Of a stretch of 64,000 nt of DNA, positions 36,301-47,400 are shown piece by piece. How positions within the stretch are numbered: position 1 is the stretch's first letter; each line of letters begins with the position of its first letter. Made by a program: the position numbers and the translations under genes. This DNA is from Durusdinium trenchii. Its lineage: Eukaryota; Sar; Dinophyceae; Suessiales; Symbiodiniaceae. The notes beneath the pieces were generated by a model. It was not told where the DNA came from and did no database searches. It was given only the letters and a program-made list of their open reading frames with translations. The stretch is from contig CAXAMN010023339.1 of the NCBI GenBank assembly GCA_963970005.1, forward strand, positions 772,472-836,471. Direction: 5' to 3'.

Positions 36301-37629
36301 GAAAGGGAAACCGCCAGCGGTTGAAGGCAGCCAAAAAAAAAAACACCTCCCGGGCCTGCTCGTTGGCAGATGTCGGCAGTGAGCGAAAAGAAAGAACCTT
36401 GGATGTCGATTTGTCCTTCACGTCATTCAGTGGTGGTTGACGTGGAAACCCCCGCTGAATCTCTATATACTTCAAGAACCCTAAAGTTTACGCTTCTTAC
36501 TCTGTTCCAACATGACACTTGCGGTCTACAGCGGATCGGATTAACACGTCCATTTTTTGCGTGGCAGGTACAGCACGGTCAGATTTCCACACCCCAGGTG
36601 TGGAAATCTGACTGCAACTGAGGTGTCGACATGTTGCACGTAGGATTCTAAGGGGAAAGGGTTTGTGATGTTTTAGAAGTCAAGAAGCGCAACTTTTGGC
36701 ACCCCAGTGTATGTGAGACGTGTTCGTCCTAGTGTTCCTCCGCTCCATTGTGGTGCCCAGCCAGACATGCATCCGTGCGAGCTCGAAGACCATGGACGTT
36801 GGGGTGCGAGCTCGAACACCCAGCAAGTTGGGGTGACGATGTTTGGCACAACCAGACGCATTAGACTCTAGACTTCGTCAGTCAGGTGTTGGAGTCAGAT
36901 GGTTGGACGCTGGGAGATGCGTATACGGAGATCCGTGGTTCGGTGGTTCCATCCCTCAGGTCCCACTTTCTGGTCGGCGCAGGGGGTCTGTTCATTCAGA
37001 GCTTACCCTCTGACGAACACATCACATGGAAGTGAAAAATGGTCACTTGGAAGACTACTTTCCTCTACCAACAGGGCATCTTCCACTTCCATGTTAGTGA
37101 GTGAGAATGGGACCCATTTGCGCTCCAGGCACTCAGTCACCTCGTGGCAAGCCACATTCCACGGTCACATGGCGCACGGTGGAACCTCCCAGCCTCAGGT
37201 GCCGGAAGAGGCGACCTGAAAGATGCAGGTCACTAGGCCACGGAGGGCATTTGGGTCACAAGGATGGGTCAAAGATGCCCTAGTTGAGCTTGGGATGCCC
37301 CTGTAGGATAAAACATTATAAAACCTTTCTTTAGCCACTAGGCATGAGAGCTTGGGATAAGTTAAGGATTGGTCAAATTCATTCGTTGCTCCCCCTTAAA
37401 CACCAGGCATGTGTGCAAACGTCTGATTTGTCGTGTGCTTTTCATTCCCAGTTTGGTGAGGAGTTGTGTCAGAAATCAGAACCGCTACTGTACACAAAAG
37501 TCTAGGATACCTTGACCTTGATGTTCCATGATGTTCCTGATTTGGAAGGCAGTTTGTCTATCCAAACCAGTGGTTTGCAGGGTGCTTGCCTCCAGTTGGG
37601 TCATTCCTTTTGGGGAGTGCAATCGCTGA
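18315..37629 (+). CDS. MFS-like transporter copy 2, complete 14-exon gene
   Basis: Exons: 18315-18359, 18829-18962, 20557-20632, 21686-21751, 26438-26562, 28411-28887, 29329-29438, 29850-29963, 30161-30236, 31545-31941, 35325-35441, 35849-36000, 37199-37228, 37581-37629. They total 1968 nt (655 aa plus stop), in phase at every join. The N-terminus is acidic (DIDDLDEFDDE). Predicted helices, by residue: 22-43 (after DEELGW), 60-75, 82-103, 114-135, 144-166 (ending GGFIYDLAGW), 170-190, then a ~200-residue Ser/Thr-rich cytoplasmic loop, and six more between about 400 and 600. The GGxxYDxxGW signature and the 6+loop+6 layout suggest a major facilitator carrier; substrate unknown. Donors are mixed: GT at introns 5 and 9-13, GC at 2, 3, 6 and 7, GA at 1, 4 and 8. 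The start is the ATG opening the conserved acidic exon. Another polytopic family is possible but less likely. Confidence 0.8.
19215..19450. repeat. Degenerate minisatellite in copy 2 intron 2
   Basis: About five imperfect units of roughly 45 bp built on CTGCCACGAAATCTGCACTT and CCAGGTTCACAAAATGCT. Single related units recur near 19635-19665 and 19690. Units vary in sequence and length, so this is an old array. Confidence 0.65.
22470..22485 (+). other. Relic dinoflagellate spliced-leader sequence (DinoSL)
   Basis: GCCATTTTGGCTCAAG is identical to the last 16 nt of the conserved 22-nt dinoflagellate spliced leader (ending AGCCAUUUUGGCUCAAG). The nucleotides further 5' do not match. A genomic leader end joined to coding-like sequence is the known mark of an mRNA that was trans-spliced, reverse-transcribed and reinserted. 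It lies in copy 2 intron 4. Confidence 0.8.
22486..23027 (+). pseudogene. Retroposed cDNA-like ORF behind the spliced-leader relic
   Basis: An uninterrupted frame runs directly from the leader relic to TAG at 23025-23027, about 180 codons. The first half gives HGVLGWPSGTISEDLAES; the middle is a Q/N/K-rich disordered stretch; the end is KRLTVQPRTRYRYDTCLDKL. That last segment resembles the N-terminal arm-binding region of tyrosine recombinases (compare the recombinase of the element at 38876-44706), which would make this a retroposed fragment of a retroelement or integrase-like mRNA. That assignment is tentative. The first in-frame ATG is a few codons after the relic. Minisatellite follows at 23097. 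Confidence 0.45.
23097..23312. repeat. Minisatellite cluster 1 (GGAATCAGCCAGCCAGCCA units)
   Basis: Tandem units of about 35-40 bp built on GGAATCAGCCAGCCAGCCA followed by CCTATCAAAGTATCCGGC. On the minus strand every unit reads as WLADSAGYF-like peptide, giving spurious ORFs. An assembly gap lies inside. Confidence 0.9.
23186..23195. other. Assembly gap (10 N)
   Basis: Ten Ns inside the minisatellite. The true repeat number here is unknown and may be larger. Confidence 1.
24500..24930. repeat. Minisatellite cluster 2, same unit as at 23097
   Basis: About a dozen units of the same GGAATCAGCCAGCC family, some shortened to GGCTGGCGGAATCAGCC forms near the right end. The two clusters are separated by about 1.2 kb of non-repetitive intron without a recognisable gene. 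Confidence 0.9.
25384..25680. repeat. T/G-skewed low-complexity tract in copy 2 intron 4
   Basis: The plus strand is almost only T, G and some C (TTTTTGTGTTG-like words). A similar tract lies at 14215-14335 in copy 1. No coding evidence. The remaining sequence from 21752 to 26437 outside the named repeats shows no convincing exon. Confidence 0.55.
26800..27690 (+). repeat. Interspersed CATTTTGTAGAG motif array
   Basis: About 20 exact or near copies of CATTTTGTAGAG (variants CATTTTGTAGAC, CATGTTGTAG, CATTTTGTGGAG), all on the plus strand, at irregular spacing of about 15-100 bp with unrelated sequence between. One inverted fragment (TTTTTTACAAAATGAGG) closes the array near 27682-27700. It lies in intron 5 of copy 2 and is missing from the homologous intron of copy 1. 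Confidence 0.8.
32065..32417 (+). repeat. Left terminal direct repeat of the 2.9-kb insertion
   Basis: 353 bp, paired with 34567-34927. Differences from the partner are a few substitutions plus a short insertion (GTGTA near 34745) in the right copy. Confidence 0.85.
32706..34040 (+). pseudogene. Proline/threonine/histidine-rich gag-like reading frames, frameshifted
   Basis: A C-rich strand with several overlapping open frames. The most protein-like path starts near 32745 (NYQWLSQASP), is rich in P, T, S and H, and must change frame near 33045 and again near 33775. After that it gives ILHFLHHQCDQLNPSNSPML and LQEWTHSNWKELFGCSASLD, which look like a folded domain. A 314-codon open frame beginning at 32687 crosses the same sequence, but its His/Pro-rich composition looks like a shadow. 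I interpret this as the gag-like part of the element, not a host gene. Confidence 0.45.
34140..34530 (+). pseudogene. C-terminal fragment of a reverse transcriptase with YVDN box
   Basis: One frame reads VYRYVDNRFIAFNRTF, then HPDFYGNPVELEP, LLGFDVDLHQRTITY and, after a frame change near 34350, FSAGSTRLRLSGFHSR and LYVQKGHDLHSC. YVDN fits a variant of the catalytic palm motif YVDD, followed by thumb-like sequence. The fingers and most of the palm are missing, so it cannot be an active enzyme. The retroelement class is uncertain. Confidence 0.5.
34567..34927 (+). repeat. Right terminal direct repeat of the 2.9-kb insertion
   Basis: 361 bp, partner of 32065-32417. The intron sequence homologous to copy 1 (GGAAAGATTTGAGGAA) resumes immediately after it. 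Confidence 0.85.
36578..36612. repeat. Perfect 16-bp hairpin in copy 2 intron 12
   Basis: GTCAGATTTCCACACC and its exact reverse complement, separated by CCA. No known signal recognised. Confidence 0.9.
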
Positions 37630-38443
37630 AGGAAGTGGGGCAACCGAACCAGTTCGACCACACGCAACCTGACGGCACACCCCCGTGCTGCGGAAGAAAG
37701 CGCAGCATATGGCGGTGCGAAAGGAGGAGCAGCATAGAAAAGATTGGACACATTCCGCGAAGCAGAGCAGATGTGGCACTTTAAAAAAGTCATTTTGGAT
37801 TTTGGATACTGTTTGCTGGGTTGTGGGCTCTTCAAGAGCTGCCCGCTTTCGTTCAGTAAAATGCTGAACACTCACTTGGCTGATTCGGTCAGTGTTTGGC
37901 CGGTGACCGGAATAAGGTGATTTGGCCGTGTTTGTTCATGTCGTATGCATAGGTTGGGATGCTCGGATGCAAGCTTCTTAATTTGGCTAGATATTCGATG
38001 CCCGTCAGTGGCCTACTTGGCCTACTTCCCCTCTAAACTTTTTGGATTGGCTCTCTCAAAATGAAACAGCCAAGCAGTCCTGACATCTGAGAGGCCAACA
38101 ACACCACTGACGGCTGATGGCATGAAGACGACGTCGTCCATTTGTGTGGCCGAGCCGGTGTTTGGTTCAAGTGGTTTTGATGCGCGCGGCAGGACTGCCA
38201 TTTTTGCCACCCTTGATCTATGTCAATCTAATCAAAACAGATCTGAGCAGGTTACCAGTGAAATCTCGCAAACCCTTTATCGCCACGTACCTTCTAAGAA
38301 CGTGTCGAGGGTCCGAATATCTTCTGAGGAGGTACTTGGAGCCCGCCTGGCGGGGAAACAAAAAGGAAAGTCGCAGATGTTGGAACTTGGCAAGGCAAGA
38401 TGTATTGACATGTATTGACCTCGTTGATGTTTTTGACCAACGC

Positions 38444-38445
38444 AG
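38444..38445 (+). promoter_or_regulatory. Possible spliced-leader acceptor AG upstream of copy 3
   Basis: AG followed by AACATCCGGTGAACA, 41 nt before the ATG at 38487. The same context (CAG then AACACCCGTTGAACA) occurs at 18101-18103 before the decayed exon 1 of copy 2. Conservation outside the coding exon fits a trans-splice acceptor, but an ordinary intron acceptor is equally possible. Confidence 0.35.
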
Positions 38446-38486
38446 AACATCCGGTGAACACTCCGCAGAATCATCCGCCGGATGCG

Positions 38487-41400
38487 ATGGAGAACCTGGA
38501 CATTGATGGCCTGGATGAATTTGACGATGAGGTCCGGAAACGCCAAAGCGAGACTACCTCAGGTCGAAAAAAAACACCTACTACTACTACTATTCGTACT
38601 ACAGATTAACGGAGACGTATTGAGGATTGTCAAGTATTGACTATATGACCAGCTGCATCAAATTGATCTACAATTGGTCGCATCAAGCAACACTCGAACT
38701 TCCTGGTAAACCTTTGGTCATGGCACAGGCTCTCCCAAAGATTGACGATCGCTTGCTAACCGGTGGCCCGCGTCGTTGGATGGGGTCTGATAGACCTGGT
38801 CTTGCTTCGGGTGATGTTTGTAATTTGTGTGTATATGTATAAATATGATTGGTTGTTATAGATTGATATTGTATATGTGTTCTCTCAAGGGGATAGCATG
38901 CCTGATGTGCGGGTTCCACCGGAGCTTTTCAAAGTCAGAGCTGCCTGCCTCTCCCACCAGACCCCACCCTGGGGAAGGTGGGAAGAGGTCAGGTGGTTTT
39001 ACGCGTGGGTGAAAGCGGTTTGGCACCATCACTTGCCCTCAGCACTCCTCGTGGAGTGAGGGGGTGAGTAGTGGCCAAGTCTGGCCTCTGGAAGCCCTAG
39101 GCTCCCTTGTGAGAGTGAGGGAAACCAGAGGCCACTGCCACTTGTTCAGGTTACGGAGAGCTCCACCTCTCCTCGTGGGAGGCGGTCCTGAGGACCCTGT
39201 CCCTCCTAGGCAGGAGCCTGGAGGACCTGGGAGGGAGAGGATGGAGAACCAAAAGTTGAGGGCTTTCAAGAAAGGAGGGACGTTGGAAGATTGGAATGAT
39301 CTGTTGCAGGGTGGCCTTCTGCCCCATCATATGACTTGGGTCAATGGAAAAGATCATGATGATGTGTTGGCCTATGCCGAATCGGTTCTGGGCAAGGGCT
39401 GTGTGATGTGGAGTATGAATGTTATAATTGGAATGGACGAGCCCAGGGCAAAGCTTGTTTGCCAGTTGAGGATTGGAGTGACGCTGGTCGACGATTTCTG
39501 GTGGGAGACCATCTGATCGCAAGTGACGGTTACTATGAATGGTATGGACAAACGTACTTGAAGGACGGAAAGGGTCTCTATCATTTTTGCAGCGCAGACC
39601 GGACGAAGTGTAAGGAGAAACTCCCTCGTGGTGATGGGCGAGAGTTAGTACATATCAGTCGATGGAGGCTGGCAAGCATTCTGATGATGCATGATATGGA
39701 GTATGCAAGGAAGAAAGCCATGGAAGGTATCGTTAGTCTTGTTGATGGATGGACGCCCGTGTGCCGGAACCAGCAGGAGCACCGCCCACGAAGGAAAAGC
39801 CTTGAGGCTTTGGATGATCCGACTGGTCTGGACAGGGCTGTGGAGAAAGCCAAGAAAGCAAGAGAAGAAAGGAGAAGCCAAAGCTGAAGCAGGGCGTGGA
39901 CCGAAGGGATCCGTCGGGGCTCTATTGGAACGAAAGGCAGCGGAGCGTCAGGAACAGCAAAGAAAAAAGGAGGAGGAAAAGAAACGGGAGAGTCGTGGCC
40001 GAAGTCGAAGCCGCAAGAGACGCAGGGTGAGAAAGAAAAAGATTAATTCTTCGAGTGAGAGGAGGAGTGATTCGGATAGAAGTGGGTCTTCAGAGTCGCA
40101 CAAGGTTTTCGACAGCCCTTTACCTGGGCGGAGGACGAACTGTGGCGGCCCTCAGTCAAGCCGAAGGAGGCGCCGGAGAAGAAAGTTGGTCGAAGTACAA
40201 GATGATGGCGTACGTGAATTAGGTGGTACTGCTTCAGCGGCCATCGGGGTAAGAAGTCACAAAGAACTGATTACCCTCGGGACAGCCATCGACATGCTGA
40301 TCATGGGGGAGCTCTCAGAGTTGGGGGATCTCCTGATGCAGCGAGACCAGTCTGGTCGACAGCAACTGGATGACAGCTCGACACCAGGAGTTGATACCGC
40401 CGCAGGCCGCCAGCTTGACCTCAGAGAGCGGGCGGAGAAGGGCAGCAAAGCAAGAAGCCACCAGCTTGAAGTTGAAGGAGCTGATGAAAAAGAATCGGAC
40501 CAGCAAATAGCAAACAGGCGGTGGGAAGCTGGAGACAAAGTTTCCCGTGACGCCACCTCGAGGAGCAAAGGAGCAGTCAAAGGGCCCAGACAGGGTGCGT
40601 CAGGTAGAGTCGACGAGCATCCAAAAGAGAAAGCCCCAGAGAGAGACGGAGGAGAACAAAGGAGGGTGGTCCTCCGCGAAGCAGAGGAGGTCCGCTGGCA
40701 GGATTGGAAGCAAGCGAAAGTGAGAGTGAGTCCAGTGAAGAAAGGCCAAAAGCCATTTCACCGAAGCCCCATCCCGATGAGCGAAGGAGATGGGAAAGCT
40801 TGATGAGTGCTTCAGAAGATGGGAGAAGATTGCGGCAGAGCTGTAACGAGGTCTGGTGAAGACGGTGGAGGCCCCTGTGCAGGTTCCTGGTGAATGGGAG
40901 CTTTGGAGTGGTGAAGCCACGCAGGTATCTTGATGACGAACGACCGATCTTGAGATTGATCATGGACTTTCGAGGAACAAATGCTGCGACTCGAGTGCCG
41001 GAGGGAGATGTCAGGAGTCTGACTGGAGCGCCAGCACTGCAGCATCTAGTACTCCCAGCGGGCAAGGTGTTAAGGATGAGTGCGGATGACCTGGTATCAG
41101 CATTCTATCTGTTCGCTCTACCACCAGATTGGCCCGAGATGATGACCTTTTCTGAGAAGGTAAGGTGGCGCAGTCTGCGAGTTGACCGAGAGGGACATAC
41201 ATAGGAGCAGCAGTCCTGCCCATGGGATGGGCATCAGTGCTACAACATGCCCACAGAAGGTTGGCGCTGAGATCACCACTACAAGGCGGCGGAGGCCTCC
41301 TGCAGAAAATGTGAGATCCGGCGAGACAGTGTGTTTCCCACTTGGAGGAGGAAGACAAGCTGTGGTCCTTGTATTTGGATGACAAGCCTGAGGACCTAGA

Positions 41401-44400
41401 GCGGAAGACCTCAGCAGAGCAGGAAGCCCTGAGACGAGCTTATGCCCATGTACTCGAAGGAGAAGAGCTTGCAGCGAGCGCGAAGGGCTGAGAAGCTGGG
41501 GGCTGTAGTGGATGGTGACAGAGGCACCCTGAAAGGATCAACGAAGAGAGCCCTGGATAGCTTGTCTTTGAGTTTCTGACTGCTGCGTCAAGAGCAGGTG
41601 CGTCGGAAGGGGCTGCAGGTGTTCCTGGGACAAGAAGTGCACACGCTCCAATTTTGCAGGCCTCTTTTTCCAATGTTTGACTACGTCTGGAATCTGGAAG
41701 GACATCTCAGACAGGAGGTGCTTGTCCGACTTGGTGGAAAATCCGTTGAGGAGATCCTGATGGCCGGATGTAGTCAGCCCTTGGGAGTGACGGACATGAG
41801 AGCCAAGCTGCATGAAGTCGTGACTGCCTCAGATGCAAGTGAGACTGGCGGTGGTTCAGTGTATGGGTCAAAACTGACTTCTCGGCTCCGGGAAATGCGC
41901 GCGCTGGAGGAGGAAGAGGATGAACCGCAGAGTGCGCTGGTCTTCGAATCGGAGGGCTGAGCCGTGCACTTGAGCTGGCCGGGCAGAAAGTCGATCACCT
42001 CGTGATGATTGAAAAGGACCCGGAATGCAGGCGGCTGAACAGGACTAGGTGGCTGGATGTGATGTGGTGGCTGACATCACCAAAGTGACAATTTAAAAGG
42101 TGACATTGAAAAGTACATGAGGAGTATATCGGGGGTGACCGGTGTGATTGTTGGAGGAGGATCCCCATGCCAGGGGATCTCAAAGCTCAATGCGGACAGG
42201 ATTCACCTGCAGGAACCCCCTCGAGGTTGTTTTACAAGCACGTCGAATCGAAGATGTGGCAAGAGAGATGAGGGTATGGTGGAGAATGTGGTCGGAGATG
42301 AGGAAGATATATAAAGGAGATGAGCCAACAACTGGGGTGCCGTCCAGTGTGTGTCTGCTCGAGTTGCCTGTCGTGGGTCCGACAACCACCATGAACTTTA
42401 TGATGTGCTCGAGTTCAATCAGGAGTTGGAGCCACTAAGTTTGGTGCGTGTGATGAGGGATGGATATGGCCCGCAGCGGAGGTGAACAAGAATATCCGGT
42501 TGCCCACCTTCACAAGGGCTATCCCCAGCAAGAATCCGCCGAGGGAGCCGGCTGGACTAGAAAGCTGCAACACCAGTACAGTTGAGAGGTGGAGGGATGA
42601 TGAGATGAAGTTTCCGCCTATCGGCCGGAGTTCCTCTTCCACAACGCCAAAGGGGATGATGTAAAGCGAGTGGCATCGGTGACAGAGAGAGAGAGGCTGA
42701 TAGGATACCCCACGGGGTATACCTTGGGGCTGTTCAGAAAGGAGGCGGAGACAGGAGAACAAAAGAAGAAGCAGACGGTGGCGCGTGAGGCCGCTATCGG
42801 AAACAGCTTCCACACGGTGATAGTGGCGTGTTTGCTGGGTTTGTGGCTCTGGAAGAAGCAGGCCCGGACAGCAAAAGTAATTGTCGAAAAATGGCATGAG
42901 GAGATGACATCGGTGAGAAGGATGATGCACCCACTCACGTCAGTCAGTATGAGTGAGAGAGACAAAGAGGGGGAGGCAGCTTTGGTTCAGGTGATGAGGA
43001 ATCCAAAGAGGGGAGCAGTGGCTCCGATTGGCCGGACACAGCTTTGGGAAAGATGGCGGAGCCCGGTTGCTGAACGCGAGGTTGATCCACCAGTGCCTAC
43101 GTCGGATGGAATTTCGTGGAAGTGACGTACGTCTTGATCTGCAAGTGGTGTACCGGCCTGATGCAGTGGTGCGCGCGACAGTGGGCCCAGGCAGGTGGGT
43201 CTGGAAGACTGGACAAGGCCAGAAGTGGCGCCGCGAAGAGCACATTAACCTGCTGGAGCTGAGGGCGATCCGGAGGAGCCTGGAATGGCGCGCCCGATCG
43301 GCTTCCCTCCACTTGTTCCTCCACTTGTCGGATTCCCAGATCTGCTTGGCTGTCTTGACGAAAGGAAGATCCATGTTGCGAAAAATCTCAGCCTTGTGCG
43401 TTCCCTTTATGGACTTGGATCGCATCTCGCTTGAACCCGGCGGATGGTCCACGCAGGCTGTTTGAAATGGATGCCAAGAAGAGAGATTATGAGAAGGGCT
43501 ACAAAGGAAGACCCTGCAAGGCTGAGAGAAGAAAAGTGGGAAAGTTGGCAGAACAAAGAGTTTCACAGGCGACGGCAGAACGCTGTGCGGTCGCTTTGCG
43601 TGAATTGAATTTCTTTTGTTGGGAGCAACGTGGCAGATGTGCTGGGCCGAAAAGACTTGGAATCAGTGCTCTGCCAATACATTGAATTCCTGTGGGAGGA
43701 AGGAGATCCAAAGACTATGGCAAACTATGTGGTGGCCGCTGTCCAATACAGAAGACCTGAGCTCAAAGGAGCTTTGAAAGGAGCGTGGCAGCTAGCTTCT
43801 TTGTGGAACAAGCTAGAACAACCAGCGCTACTCCACTAGGCCCTGAATTGGTGCTGGCCTTTGCCGGAACGTTGTGGAAATGGCAGTGGCCTCGTTTGGC
43901 ACAGCTGACGATGGTGGCCTTTTGTGGCCTCCTTCGGACAGGCGAAATGTTTCAGCTCCACCGAAAAGATGTCGTTTTGCCAAGAAAGGAAGATCAGTCG
44001 CAATCCTCTTTTTGCATGACACCAAAACTGCACAACGAAACTTTCTGACGAATGAAAAAGTCCTCATCACTGAGAAAAGTGGACTTGCCTGCCTGCGAAC
44101 TCTTTGTCACAAACGTAGGCCTGATGAGAAGTTGGTGGACTTCTCCCCCGCAGCTTTCAGGTCGCTGTGGAAAGAGGTGGTAGTCCACCTCGGCCTGGAA
44201 AGCTTCAACTACCTTCCATACAGCTTAAGGCGGGGAGGTGCAACGTCGGCCTATGTTCAGGGCATGAAGTTTGACCAGCTTTTGGCCAAAGGCCGCTGGC
44301 AACATGTTGCTACAGCCCGAATCTACCTGGATCAAGCCTGCCCTCGTTTTTCCACCAGCAGTTGCCCATAAGGTTCGCTGCCGAGCTGGGACGCGTGGAG

Positions 44401-47400
44401 GAGGGGGCAAGGAGGTCTTGATCGGGTAGATGGCATAGGTTTTTGCTTTTCATCAGCAGGCCCTTGACCCCGGCTAAAGGCGCGGAAAGGGTCAAGAGGT
44501 GGACCAAGCCAAGTAAGGCATGTGTTCTCCCAAGGGGATGGCATGCCTGATTTGCGGGTTCCACCGGAGCTTTTCAAAGTCCCTCCACCACCCCGTTCTC
44601 CTCCTAATCGGGTAGAGGGCATGGGTCTTTGCCTTTCATCAGCAGGCACTTGACCCCGGCTAAAAGCGCGGAAAGGGTCAAAAGGTGGACAAAGCAAAGT
44701 AAGGCATATATATATATATATTATATATATATATATATGTGTGTGTGTCGTTTCTTATGGCTAAACCCCATGCCGGAATGCTGGAAGTAGACGGCACACC
44801 CGGGCTCCACAAACATGGAAGGGAAGACCCAACAAGGACCCCTTTCCTCCGCCATTAAAGGCGACTACCGACAAATTGGGCAGCATTAGCTGAACTTGGT
44901 GAATGGGCCAATGTGAGCCCTTTGCGGTGTAAAGTCAGATAGATGCTCACGTTTCCTGTCTCCAGGACGAAGAGCTTGGATGGTCGTTGAGCTATTTTGT
45001 GATTTGCATCCTTATGCCCACGTTCAATGGCTTCATGAATGGCTATTCTTGGTCGGGATATGCCCTGCACTACACCAGCATGGGATGGCCCTTATCAAGG
45101 CGGCTTGATTGCAAAGCACTGGACTTTTGGGTTGTGGACACAGGAAGAAGAACAGACCCATTGGCCCATGAAGGCCTTGCACTGCCTTACACCAGTACAT
45201 GAGCAGATAAACCTGCTGAAACCGTCGTCATCGATGAGGTCCCTTATAGGGAGACCTTGGCCACAGGCGAGGGAGAAGGAGCATCCACAATCCTGTTGAA
45301 TTCGTTCGCTAATCCCGGGACTGAAACACTTCGGAAGCAAGTCCAGGGCCTTTCATTTGCACGGTTGGCCTCACAATCCCCCAGTGCGATAGGCATTTTG
45401 TCAAGAATTTTATTACGCTGTAACTCGCAGGCAGTTTCGGGACATGGGAACCGCCGCACTGGGCCCCAAAGCACACTGCAGGTCAGGATTATCTTGTTTC
45501 ATCTCCTTCCTCATCCGACCCTTCTTCCAGCAGATCCAGATCCGGTGTGGTTTGTGGGCGCCGTGGCCAAAGGAGTTCGGGAAATCTCCAGGAACCACCG
45601 TCCAGGTGCGGGACCTCGCTTTTTCACAGAAGTACACGGTGCGCCCAGTGGATCCAGGAAAACCCCACCGCGGTTTCGACGACCGAACGAGGGCCGCCTT
45701 GGTTCCTTTCTGGCTGCCTGGGATCCACTAGGAAGTGGGATTGTGTCAACCGGACATGGGTGTGTTCTTGGAAGAGGATGTATGAACCAGGAGGCCCTTC
45801 TTGTGTTTGGCGAGTGTAGCTCCCCCAAAATATAGGCACTCCTTGGCAAAGACAGGGTGGGCTACACTCCCTGGAAAAGTGGTAGTGGAAAATGCCCCCT
45901 GGGATGAGAATGTTCCTCTACAGGTGGTTCTCCACTTGTATTGCATGACCATTTTTTGGGGGGAGTATGTATTCCCATTCATTTTGCTCAGGCCAGAGGC
46001 ACTACAAAGTCCATCGGCTTTAGCACCCCCTGGTCGAGCAACACAGCACTTCCCCCCCAGTAGCGTCCTTGCTCCTAGTAGTACGGCCAGGAGCCCTAGT
46101 AATTATATATATATATAGATGTAGTTAGCGTCCTTGCTCCTGGTAGCGCAACAGTTCAGAGAAAGTGTTGAGGCTCACTCACCCGAAGCCTTCCGAAAAC
46201 CGTTTGAAGTCCGAGAATTGCGAGCCAACAATGGATGAATGATGAGGTGGGAATCGGTAACATGAAATTGGGCCGACATCGACCTTCAACCCGTGAAACC
46301 GTCCGTGAAACCCAACAGAAGTCCTTTGGTGTTTGCCGTTGAGATCCGTTGAGGTGATTGTCCCGTTGAGCTTGTGTCATTTGGCCTTGGCAATCCTGGG
46401 GCTGATCTACACAGACAAGGAGTGACCTGGAGCCCCCCCAAAGACCAACAAGATCAGCAAGACCGGACATGTCTTAGCAGTGCTTGTGATCATTTATATA
46501 GGATGAAGATGATGTACAACATTGGCAATTGTACAGCAAGGGAAGCACCTGCCACAGTGGACAAACATTATTATGAGAGAGAGGGTTGTTTGGGGTCTGA
46601 GGCAGGGTTGCCAAGTAGAGATGGAACCTATCTCCGGGATGTGATCAAAGAAGTTTCACTCGAGGCACAAATATCTTTCATAACACATGTTTTGACATGC
46701 CCTACAATCAAGTCCGTGACTTGAAACGCTTTGATTAGTATTTGAAGATTGTAAACATGCCGAGTTTGGCTTCGCTGGGACTGCAAGCTGGGTATGATGA
46801 ACGTTTTCCTTGTACCATGTTGTGCCCTATTCCATGGGGTGGCAGTCTCCCAATCTTACCAGCTCACCAGGTTGACCAAGCTCCTTGTAACATCTCACGT
46901 AACCTATAGGGCATCCAACCCAGTCCATGCCCTGTTTCAATCCGATCTGGCATGGCACCAAACCAGGGGGAACCACGAGCCTTGATACTACAAAAATGTT
47001 TAACGAAACAATTGGCCTTCAAATACCAATGCATTGAAATAAGATGAAATAAGAATGGTCGACCTGGTTTTTGCCTAAAATCTTTTGTACGTTTGGTAAA
47101 CACATGTAAACACCATAGAAACGTATCGAAAAATTGTTTTGGGAATCCCAGGGCGCCTGTCTTTCCCAAATCTCAATGGTCTTTTGCTGCCGAAGAGACG
47201 GGCCTCGGCAGGCCCCTTTCCCACCAACGCTCGGCTCCGGAGACTCCCCTGCTGCAGTTGTTTAGCTTTGGCGCCCCGACCTCAAAGTATCCAGATGCCA
47301 GGAGTGGGCCGTCAGCCTGGAGATGGGCAGTTGGATCGCCTTCGAGGCGGCCATCACCATCGAGGGCTTGGCCTTCGACGTTTTCGGGAAATCCGAACTC

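Larger units (their letters stand above)
38876..44706 (+). mobile_element. Ngaro-type tyrosine-recombinase retroelement encoding a DNA methyltransferase
   Basis: Split direct repeats in the order A1 (38876-38935), coding region, B1 (44421-44520), A2 (44521-44580 core), B2 (44607-44706). This arrangement is diagnostic for Ngaro/PAT-like elements, which integrate by tyrosine recombinase and not by a DDE integrase. The coding order is gag-like, RT, C5 methyltransferase, RNase H, tyrosine recombinase. Frameshifts and stops occur in the RT (near 41200, 41580), the methyltransferase (near 42200-42450) and the recombinase (near 43980), so this copy is dead. It lies in intron 1 of transporter copy 3, in the same orientation. 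AT microsatellites flank both ends. Confidence 0.8.
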
